Source: a bacterium (GTDB lineage: Bacteria > B130-G9). From it: a DNA stretch of 22,161 nucleotides. The position numbers and the translations under genes are program-made. The notes beneath the pieces are model-generated. The model did not search any database. It was given only the letters and a program-made list of their open reading frames with translations, and was not told the DNA's origin. The stretch is from NCBI GenBank assembly GCA_021160245.1, contig JAGHCW010000025.1, positions 1 through 22,161 of the forward strand, in the 5' to 3' direction. Of the stretch, positions 16,529 through 22,161 are shown piece by piece (positions within the stretch are counted from its first letter, which is position 1; each line of letters begins with the position of its first letter).

Positions 16529-17221
16529 ATGAGTGATGCAATCATCAATGCCCAAAAGCTGAAGAAGGTTTATGAGCTTCCGGCTGAGAAGATCGTCGCG
16601 CTAGACGAGATCGACGTCGGTATCAGAAAGGGCGAGTTCGTTGCCATTATGGGTCCGTCCGGGGCGGGAAAGACGACGCTATTAAACCTCATCGGCTGCC
16701 TCGACGGGCCGACGGCGGGGTCGCTCAACGTCCTTGACCACAATCTATCCCAACTGAAGGAGAGGCAACTGGTGTTGCTGAGGCGAGGGAACATCGGCTT
16801 TGTCTTTCAGGACTTTTTTCTTGTATCGAGCCTGACTGCGCTCGAGAATGTGGAGCTTCCGCTTGTCTTCGCCAGGATGCAGCATAAAAACGGCAAGGCT
16901 GCTGACCTCTTAGATAAAGTGGGCTTGAGCCATCGGCTTAACCACAGGCCATTCGAGCTATCAGGTGGCGAGATGCAACGCGTCGCCATAGCTCGGGCGC
17001 TTTCCACGTCGCCCCAGATACTGCTTGCTGACGAGCCAAGTGGCAATCTTGACATGAAGAATGCAAGGTCAATCTTCGATTTGTTCAGGCGCTTCAACGA
17101 GGAGGAAGGGGTTACCGTGCTCGTTGCGACCCACAATGCGAGGCTTGCCCACACTGCGGACAGAGTAATCCACCTTGCGGACGGCAAGATTGAGAGTGAG
17201 GAGGTGTTGAAGAATGGTTAA
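16529..17221 (+). CDS. ABC transporter ATPase, canonical MacB/LolD type
   Basis: 230 aa from ATG 16529, preceded by GGGGAG at good spacing; the frame is open upstream but overlaps the permease. All nucleotide-binding motifs are intact: Walker A GPSGAGKTT at 42-50, Q-loop Q94, signature LSGGEMQR at 144-151, Walker B LLADEP at 165-170 with catalytic Glu, D-loop GNLD at 172-175 and switch His at 202. The family drives MacB/LolCDE/FtsX-type permeases. It overlaps the second ATPase gene by 8 bases. Confidence 0.94.
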   Translation: MSDAIINAQKLKKVYELPAEKIVALDEIDVGIRKGEFVAIMGPSGAGKTTLLNLIGCLDGPTAGSLNVLDHNLSQLKERQLVLLRRGNIGFVFQDFFLVSSLTALENVELPLVFARMQHKNGKAADLLDKVGLSHRLNHRPFELSGGEMQRVAIARALSTSPQILLADEPSGNLDMKNARSIFDLFRRFNEEEGVTVLVATHNARLAHTADRVIHLADGKIESEEVLKNG

Positions 17222-17903
17222 GGTGATAGAGGCGAGCGGGGTAAAGAAGCATTACCAGCGAGGACCGGAAACGGTTAGGGCGCTCGATGGCGTCGATTTT
17301 GGTATCTCGTCCGGGGAAATGGCCGCCATCGTGGGACCATCTGGCTCAGGCAAGACGACGCTTATGAATCTCATCAGCTGCCTCGACTCGCCAACATCCG
17401 GCATGTTGGAAATAGCTGGTCAAGATGTGACCGGATTCTCTGAGTCGCAACTTATCGAGATTCGCCGCAAGAACATCGGCTTCATCTTTCAGCGGCCTCA
17501 TCTGATTCCAACTCTAACTGCAAGAGAAAACGTCGAGCTGCCGTTTATTTTCAGCAAGCAGAAGATGAATGGAGACGTCATATCCCAGAAGTTGGACGTT
17601 GTTGGGCTGAGAGGCAGGAACCATATTCAGGTCAGGATGCTCAGCGGAGGAGACATGCAGCGGGTTGCGATTGCCCGGGCGTTGGTTCTAAATCCGAAGG
17701 TCCTGATAGCGGATGAGCCGACTGCCAGATTCTCAACCCGGGTGCGAATTGGCATGACAGAGCTCTTCAGGCAATTGGTTAGGTCGGGCCTTGCGGTGTT
17801 CATCGCCACGCACGACCTCGATCTGGCCGGAAGCTGCGACAGAATGATCCACCTTCAGGACGGTGTCATCGTGCCAAAAGAAATGTCCAGCCTCTACGCG
17901 TGA
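17214..17903 (+). CDS. ABC transporter ATPase with altered D-loop
   Basis: 229 aa from ATG 17214, with GAGGAGG upstream. It belongs to the same MacB/LolD-type family as the preceding ATPase, with Walker A GPSGSGKTT at 41-49, Q-loop Q93, Walker B LIADEP at 164-169 with Glu and switch His at 200. Two departures are visible: the signature reads LSGGDMQR (143-150), and the D-loop, normally GNLD or SALD, reads ARFS at 171-174 (bases 17724-17735) with no change in length or frame. The Asp of the D-loop, which contacts the opposite nucleotide site, is therefore missing. With one permease gene and two unlike ATPases, a heterodimeric ATPase pair with one weakened site is likely, but a homodimer of the first ATPase is also possible. 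Confidence 0.92.
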   Translation: MVKVIEASGVKKHYQRGPETVRALDGVDFGISSGEMAAIVGPSGSGKTTLMNLISCLDSPTSGMLEIAGQDVTGFSESQLIEIRRKNIGFIFQRPHLIPTLTARENVELPFIFSKQKMNGDVISQKLDVVGLRGRNHIQVRMLSGGDMQRVAIARALVLNPKVLIADEPTARFSTRVRIGMTELFRQLVRSGLAVFIATHDLDLAGSCDRMIHLQDGVIVPKEMSSLYA

Positions 17904-17915
17904 GGAGGTTTTGGT

Positions 17916-17927
17916 CACAGATCTGTG
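17916..17927. repeat. 12-base perfect palindrome after the envelope operon
   Basis: CACAGATCTGTG, a perfect palindrome 12 bases after the last stop of the operon. It could be an operator half-site pair for the downstream beta-helix gene or chance. It is not a terminator, since no T run follows. Confidence 0.35.
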
Positions 17928-17966
17928 TCAAATCGCTCCGATTCCATGAGGCGTATTGCGTGCTAT

Positions 17967-17997
17967 TTGGTTCGATTGGAATGCAATCGCAGTCCAA
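17967..17997. repeat. Inverted repeat upstream of the beta-helix gene
   Basis: CGATTG at 17973-17978 and CAATCG at 17984-17989 form a perfect stem around GAATG, extended by outer TTGG (17967-17970) and CCAA (17994-17997) with an internal asymmetry. It may be a regulator site or hairpin end of the upstream operon; no T run follows. No good promoter was seen between here and 18063. Confidence 0.35.
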
Positions 17998-18062
17998 CCG
18001 GCTTATGTGATAGTGTCTAAGCAAGCGCCATCATAATCCTGTCAAATCGAATGGAGGGAGAC

Positions 18063-19991
18063 ATGAGAGCAGCAATAGTATGCATCATCGTGTCCTTTGC
18101 GTTGCTGCCCATCGTAGCGACCGCCCAGCCAACAATCACCATTTACACCGACGCCGACGCGTATCAATCCGGCGATACAATCGAGGTTAGTTTGTCTGCT
18201 GAGAATCTTGGCGAGGGAATGGCAGTTGGGGTCTATGTTGGCCTTCTGACGCCCGACGGCGGTATATACGCTGTTCAATGGGACGGATGGAGCGGCAGCC
18301 TCGAGCCCTGGATACCTGACATTCATGTCCCCGCCCGGTTCAGCATGGACTCGACGCCGTTTTGGTGGTTCGACCTGCCCAGCTCAATGCCACCAATAGA
18401 GGAACCAGGCGACTACAACTTCGCAGTCGTCCTAACGCTTCCGGGCGCCCTGCACTGGGTAAGCGAGCTGAGCCTCGCCCCCTTCACAGTTGACGCCTCG
18501 CCCGGCTCGCATTGCTACATCAACGAGCAAACGGGCAGCGATGGCAACAATGGGTCTGAAGTCTCCCCGTGGAAAACGATAACCCACGCTCTCAATTCGG
18601 TGGACGCCTCCGAGAGCGATCCCGTGACTATTCACGTCGCTGCCGGCACATATTCCGCCTCGACCAACGGCGAGACCTTTCCGCTGAATATGAAGAGCTG
18701 GGTCTCGCTGTCCGGTGAGGATCGAGATAGCACGATACTCAACGCAGAGAATGAGGCATATCATGTGATCTGCTGTGAGAATGTGATGCAGCTCACGATA
18801 GAGGGTCTCACAATAGCCGGTGGGAGAGCAGACACCAAATGGCCGCCCGACGCTGATTGCCTCGGCGGGGGCATATACTGCTCAAACTGCCAAGGAGGCG
18901 ACTCGCTAGCGATTCAAAACAACAGGATTTCAGGCAACTCAGCGGACAGCGGCGGTGGGATATGCTGCAGGTTTAGTCTGCCGCTGATTTGGAACAACAT
19001 TATTGAAGGCAATCTTGCCGACTCAAGCATTACGGCGGCCGGCGCCGGCATATTCTGCACTGAATACAGTTCACCGACCATCACAGACAACAAGATTTCA
19101 GACAACTCTGCTAACTTTGGCGGCGGTATATCGTGCCTCAAAGGGAGTTCGCCGACCATCGAAGACAATATCATAATTGGTAACTCGGCAGATTTTAGTG
19201 GTGGTGCAATAAACTGCTATGATTCACCGATGATTCTGGACAACCTGATCTCGGGCAACTCCGCGGGAGCAGGAGGCGGGATATACTGCAACGGCTCGGC
19301 GACGATTCAGAACAATAGCATCTCGGAGAATACCACAACCGGGCATGGAGGCGGTATTCACTGCGACTGGTCCGACAAATCAACCATAATTGACAATATG
19401 ATCACCAGCAATTCTGCCGTGTGGTTCGGACATGGAGGCGGCATATACTGCACTGAATACAGCTCTTCGATGATCTTTGGCAACGCAATTATCATGAATT
19501 CCGCATCTCATAAGGGTGGCGGCGTGCATTGCTCTCAGAACAGCTGGCCTGATATTCTGAATAATGTCATTGCTAGCAACCTCGCCGAAGACGGCGGAGG
19601 GATTTACTGCTATGGATGTCCGCAGGTTATCGGATTCAACACAATCACAGGTAATACGGCCAGCTCAGATGGCGGAGGGATTTACTGCGACTCCTCGGTA
19701 CTGCCGACGATCATCGATTGCATCATCTGGGGTAACGGAGACGATCTGTATCACTGTTCGGCCACGTATTGCTGCATTGAGGACAACGATGCCGGTGAGG
19801 GCAACATCCACGAGGATCCGATCTTCGTTCCGGGGCCGTTCGGAGATTACTATCTTGACCCTTCAAGCCTCTGTATAAACGCCGGCAGCAGGATGACAGT
19901 CGATGCTGACCTCTCTGACCGGACAACTCAGGCCGACGGCACGCCCGACACCGGGACGGTAGATATGGGCTTCCACTATCCGATTCCGTGA
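18063..19991 (+). CDS. Exported right-handed beta-helix protein with cysteine in each turn
   Basis: 642 aa from ATG 18063, chosen because GGAGGGAG at 18053-18060 precedes it and it starts directly at a signal peptide (MRAAIVCIIVSFALLPIVATAQ). Residues about 22-145 are an Ig-like beta domain. A DUF1565-type start (YINEQTGSDGNNGSEVSPWK) follows, then a parallel beta-helix with eleven turns, each ending in GGGIYC or a variant, interleaved with PTIxDNxISxNSA. The C terminus (DPIFVP...DYYLDPSSLCINAGS, then DTGTVDMGFHYP) matches the closing segment of choice-of-anchor-Q beta-helix proteins. No membrane anchor or sorting domain is visible. Such helices often bind or cleave polysaccharide, but no catalytic site is recognisable. 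Likely surface or secreted; expressed separately from the upstream operon. Confidence 0.88.
   Translation: MRAAIVCIIVSFALLPIVATAQPTITIYTDADAYQSGDTIEVSLSAENLGEGMAVGVYVGLLTPDGGIYAVQWDGWSGSLEPWIPDIHVPARFSMDSTPFWWFDLPSSMPPIEEPGDYNFAVVLTLPGALHWVSELSLAPFTVDASPGSHCYINEQTGSDGNNGSEVSPWKTITHALNSVDASESDPVTIHVAAGTYSASTNGETFPLNMKSWVSLSGEDRDSTILNAENEAYHVICCENVMQLTIEGLTIAGGRADTKWPPDADCLGGGIYCSNCQGGDSLAIQNNRISGNSADSGGGICCRFSLPLIWNNIIEGNLADSSITAAGAGIFCTEYSSPTITDNKISDNSANFGGGISCLKGSSPTIEDNIIIGNSADFSGGAINCYDSPMILDNLISGNSAGAGGGIYCNGSATIQNNSISENTTTGHGGGIHCDWSDKSTIIDNMITSNSAVWFGHGGGIYCTEYSSSMIFGNAIIMNSASHKGGGVHCSQNSWPDILNNVIASNLAEDGGGIYCYGCPQVIGFNTITGNTASSDGGGIYCDSSVLPTIIDCIIWGNGDDLYHCSATYCCIEDNDAGEGNIHEDPIFVPGPFGDYYLDPSSLCINAGSRMTVDADLSDRTTQADGTPDTGTVDMGFHYPIP
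18863..19692 (+). repeat. Eleven degenerate coding repeats (beta-helix turns with GGGIYC motif)
   Basis: Repeats of about 22-33 codons, each containing Gly-Gly-Gly-Ile-aromatic-Cys or a close variant (GGGICC, GAGIFC, GGGISC, GGAINC, GGGIHC, GGGVHC). The DNA is diverged between copies, so these are old structural repeats and not recent duplications. Confidence 0.85.
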
Positions 19992-20019
19992 TCTTTCGCC
20001 AACATCGCATTCGGCGAAC

Positions 20020-20049
20020 TTGACCCCGCCTCGCTCGGGCTGCTATAGT
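20020..20049 (+). promoter_or_regulatory. Candidate promoter for the uracil-DNA glycosylase gene, giving a leaderless mRNA
   Basis: TTGACC at 20020-20025, an 18-base spacer and TATAGT at 20044-20049. The start of transcription would fall at about 20055-20057, only a few bases before ATG 20060. No ribosome-binding sequence precedes that ATG, which fits leaderless initiation. Confidence 0.5.
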
Positions 20050-20059
20050 CGTTGGCGAT

Positions 20060-20746
20060 ATGAATGAGATTGCCGAGATTGTGAAAGAGATTAAGAACCT
20101 GCTTGAGTTTCAGGCCGTTTTGGGCGCGAAGAATTATCCAAAGGAGCTCCTAACCTTGATGCCAAGAGGCAAGAGACCGCTCGCGGAGCAGGCCGCCGAG
20201 AGGGCCGATTGCAGGCTTTGTGGCCTTCATGAGAGTCGCAACAAGGTAGTCTTTGGGGCGGGCGATCCGAACGCGAATCTCCTAATCGTGGGCGAGGCGC
20301 CCGGGGCGGAGGAGGACAGGATGGGCATTCCGTTTATCGGGCGTGCCGGCGGTCTTCTCACAAAGATACTCGCCTCGATAAACTTCACTCGCGATGAGGT
20401 CTATATCGCAAACGTGCTCAAGTGCCGTCCGCCCGGGAACCGCGACCCGCAGCCTGCTGAGGTCGAGGCGTGTGAGCCGTTTTTGAAGGAGCAGATAGAG
20501 ACGATACAGCCGAAACTGATTTGCGCGCTTGGGGCCCATGCCGCTCGGACGCTTTTGAAGCTTGGCTCCAGCACGTCGATCGGCTCGCTGAGGGGCGCTT
20601 TGCATAACTATCACGGCGTGCCTCTGATCGCCACATATCATCCTGCTTATCTTCTGCGGTCGCCGGGCAAGAAGCGGGATACTTGGGAGGACGTTCAATT
20701 TCTGCGCCGGGAATACGATCGCATCATGTCTGGTGACGCAAAATGA
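20060..20746 (+). CDS. Family 4 uracil-DNA glycosylase (iron-sulfur type)
   Basis: 228 aa. It removes uracil from DNA in base-excision repair. Motifs of the thermostable iron-sulfur family are all present: GEAPGAEED at 78-86 (uracil-binding and catalytic loop), GIPFIGRAG at 89-97, [13 protein letters not shown] at 118-130 and HPAYLLR at 194-200 with the conserved His. Four cysteines, C51, C54, C122 and C138, have the spacing expected for the 4Fe-4S cluster. Residues 1-40 are an extra helical segment. ATG 20060 has no ribosome site; an internal ATG at 20159 has AAGGAG 12 bases upstream but would remove this helix. The stop overlaps the next start (ATGA), so the two are translationally coupled. 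Confidence 0.95.
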   Translation: MNEIAEIVKEIKNLLEFQAVLGAKNYPKELLTLMPRGKRPLAEQAAERADCRLCGLHESRNKVVFGAGDPNANLLIVGEAPGAEEDRMGIPFIGRAGGLLTKILASINFTRDEVYIANVLKCRPPGNRDPQPAEVEACEPFLKEQIETIQPKLICALGAHAARTLLKLGSSTSIGSLRGALHNYHGVPLIATYHPAYLLRSPGKKRDTWEDVQFLRREYDRIMSGDAK

Positions 20747-21153
20747 CAAAAGTGTCCGGCGAGCCACTGAACGAGGCGCAGCAGCAGGTTATAGAGAAGT
20801 TGGCGGCAAAGATCGTGAAGTGGCGAGCGACTATTCCGGCGATATTCACGTTGGAGTCGATGAAGCCTCTTAGTTTCGTCGGAAGTCAGTTTCTCATCGC
20901 GATTGGGCCATTTGCTCAGATACTATTCAATCCTGACGAGTATGACCAGTTTGCGCTTGCAATGGAGAACAGGGACAACGTAGAGTATTTTTTGCGCCGA
21001 ATAGAATCGCTTGACGCGAAGGCGTTGGACGAGGAGAGGGCTATGAGGAAACGGGCTAAGGAGCTCCGCAAGGCTCGGCGCGAGGAGCGTCGGCAGAGGA
21101 AGCTTGCTGCGAAGGGTGAATCGACGACGGGGCCAGCTGCGAAGAACGAATGA
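20743..21153 (+). CDS. Small conserved basic protein of unknown function
   Basis: 136 aa. I do not recognise a named domain. Residues 10-95 are compact and look conserved (WRATIPAIFTLESMKPLSFV, then GPFAQILFNPDEYDQFALAM and a predicted helix ending RRIESLD). Residues 95-125 are a highly charged Arg/Lys/Glu helix, possibly coiled coil or nucleic-acid binding, with a disordered end. The start lies inside the glycosylase stop codon region (ATGA), so it is made together with the repair enzyme. No signal peptide, and the hydrophobic stretch at 48-62 is too short and mixed to be a clear membrane segment. Confidence 0.75.
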   Translation: MTKVSGEPLNEAQQQVIEKLAAKIVKWRATIPAIFTLESMKPLSFVGSQFLIAIGPFAQILFNPDEYDQFALAMENRDNVEYFLRRIESLDAKALDEERAMRKRAKELRKARREERRQRKLAAKGESTTGPAAKNE

Positions 21154-21183
21154 TGGCTCGATCGCAGACCATTTTGTAGATTG

Positions 21184-21231
21184 AGAGACGGGACTTGCAT
21201 GAGTGCAAGTAGTTGATGTATCTTAGTCTCT
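21184..21231 (+). terminator. Nested inverted repeat, possible end of the glycosylase transcript
   Basis: ACTTGCA at 21193-21199 and TGCAAGT at 21204-21210 form a perfect 7-pair stem with loop TGAG. They are enclosed by AGAGAC at 21184-21189 and GTCTCT at 21226-21231. There is no T run, so a standard intrinsic terminator is doubtful; it may be a Rho-dependent end or a regulator site. Confidence 0.35.
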
Positions 21232-21264
21232 TGAGAATGGATGCGGCAGGCTGGGCGCGGACAG

Positions 21265-21292
21265 TTGACAGGCGTTCACCATGCGCTATCAT
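21265..21292 (+). promoter_or_regulatory. Candidate sigma-70 promoter for the GlmL/MutL-like gene
   Basis: TTGACA at 21265-21270, a 16-base spacer and TATCAT at 21287-21292. Transcription would start near 21299, about 33 bases before ATG 21332, leaving room for the AAGGTGAG ribosome site. Confidence 0.55.
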
Positions 21293-21331
21293 CAAGCGAT
21301 TATTAGACTGTCTTTTGGAATAAGGTGAGAA

Positions 21332-22161
21332 ATGGTCAAGGGTAGCGAAAAAAAGAAAGCAGCGGTTAAGCGGGACAGCGCGGCCGTCAAGGTTAAGCAG
21401 CCTGCAGCCCACGAGGGGAAGAGGATTCTCGATAAAGAAAAGATCACATCGATACTCGCGACGGACTGCGGCAGCACGACGACGAAGGCTATCCTGATCG
21501 AAAAAAGGGATGGCGAGTTCAGACTGATGGTCAGGGGCGAGGCGCCGACCACTGTTGAGGCGCCGTTTGAGGACGTAACAATGGGAGCCCTGAACGCGAT
21601 AGCAGAAGTAGAGGAGCTCGCTGGCAGGAAGATACTGGATGGCGAAAAGATCCTCTCTCCGCGGACTGACGAGAAGACCGGTGTTGATATTTACATATCG
21701 ACTTCGAGTGCGGGTGGCGGCCTTCAGATGATGGTTGGCGGCGTCGTCAAGAGCATGAGCGTGGAGTCGGCTCAGCGCGCGGCCCTTGGAGCAGGCGCTA
21801 TTGTGATGGACGCTATTGCGTCGAACGACGGCCGGCAGGCTCATGAGAAGATCGAGCGCATTAGGCAGCTTCGACCGGACATGATACTGCTTTCTGGTGG
21901 CATAGACGGGGGCACGACCTCACATGTTGTCGAGATAGCGGAGCTCATCGCCGCCGCGGACCCCAGACCGCGCCTCGGGATGTCATATAAGCTACCTGTG
22001 ATTTACGCAGGTAACATAGAAGCACGGGCAGCGATCAAGGAGCGACTTGACGAAAAGACAGACCTCTCGATGGTGGCCAATATCAGGCCGATTCTTGAGC
22101 GTGAGAACCTGATACCGGCCAGGAACAAGATACACGACCTGTTCATGGAGCACGTCATGGC
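21332..22161 (+). CDS. GlmL/MutL-family protein (ASKHA ATPase linked to B12-dependent mutases), 3' truncated
   Basis: The frame runs open from ATG 21332, after AAGGTGAG, to the window end (276 codons plus 2 bases). The phosphate-binding motif DCGSTTTKA at about 45-53, the SSAGGGLQMMVGG segment, the ALGAGAIVMDA helix and the LLSGGIDGGTTSH motif with the following YAGN match the MutL/GlmL family, actin-like ATPases encoded with glutamate mutase and other coenzyme-B12 carbon-skeleton mutases and thought to reactivate or assist them. The first 37 residues are Lys/Ala-rich and likely disordered, longer than usual. The mutase subunits, if present, should lie just beyond the window. A role in anaerobic amino-acid fermentation is an inference from the family only. 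Confidence 0.85.
   Translation, partial: MVKGSEKKKAAVKRDSAAVKVKQPAAHEGKRILDKEKITSILATDCGSTTTKAILIEKRDGEFRLMVRGEAPTTVEAPFEDVTMGALNAIAEVEELAGRKILDGEKILSPRTDEKTGVDIYISTSSAGGGLQMMVGGVVKSMSVESAQRAALGAGAIVMDAIASNDGRQAHEKIERIRQLRPDMILLSGGIDGGTTSHVVEIAELIAAADPRPRLGMSYKLPVIYAGNIEARAAIKERLDEKTDLSMVANIRPILERENLIPARNKIHDLFMEHVM

Noticed and set aside
21056-21844. 262-aa minus-strand ORF
   Set aside because: It lies opposite the basic protein gene and the GlmL/MutL-like gene, which have clear family motifs and ribosome sites; its sequence has no recognisable domain.
1-22161. tRNA, rRNA, CRISPR arrays, insertion sequences or phage genes
   Set aside because: No cloverleaf-like segment, regularly spaced direct repeats, transposase motifs or terminal inverted repeats were found on reading both strands.

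Overview
The window is bacterial and Gram-negative in character. It encodes a predicted outer-membrane beta-barrel protein, a lipoprotein, exported multidomain proteins and a normal set of bacterial housekeeping genes. It contains no rRNA, tRNA, CRISPR array, insertion sequence or phage gene that I can recognise. The mix (zinc carboxypeptidase with a jelly-roll-like tail, Cys-rich GGGIYC beta-helix protein, family-4 uracil-DNA glycosylase, GlmL/MutL-type mutase factor) resembles uncultivated candidate phyla or deltaproteobacteria-like anaerobes. I cannot name a taxon from sequence alone. Start codons are often TTG.

Layout. (1) 2-4717, plus strand: the 3' part of a secreted M14 zinc carboxypeptidase, then an FHA-GAF-histidine-kinase-like protein whose phosphoacceptor histidine is replaced by Glu, then a Nudix hydrolase. 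(2) 9872-4756, minus strand: a tightly packed housekeeping operon of thiL, a DUF2062 membrane protein, two tandem CNNM/CorC-type CBS-domain membrane proteins and miaA. (3) 9873-10282: divergent intergenic region with a good candidate rho promoter. (4) 10283-12700, plus: transcription terminator rho and a family-2 glycosyltransferase. (5) 12701-13211: 511 bases without a supported gene but with a near-consensus promoter at 12791-12819, apparently giving a leader of nearly 400 nt.

(6) 13212-17903, plus: the most interesting part. Six genes are translationally coupled or nearly so: outer-membrane barrel, exported FMN-binding-like protein, OB-fold-like lipoprotein, one MacB/FtsX-type permease and two different ABC ATPases. 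The second ATPase has lost its D-loop motif. Together they look like an envelope-spanning ABC machine linked to a periplasmic redox or cofactor function; the substrate is unknown.

(7) 18063-19991, plus: exported right-handed beta-helix protein with eleven glycine-rich turns, each carrying a cysteine at the same position. (8) 20060-21153: family-4 uracil-DNA glycosylase, probably on a leaderless mRNA, coupled to a small conserved basic protein. (9) 21332 to the end: 5' part of a GlmL/MutL-family ASKHA protein behind its own promoter.
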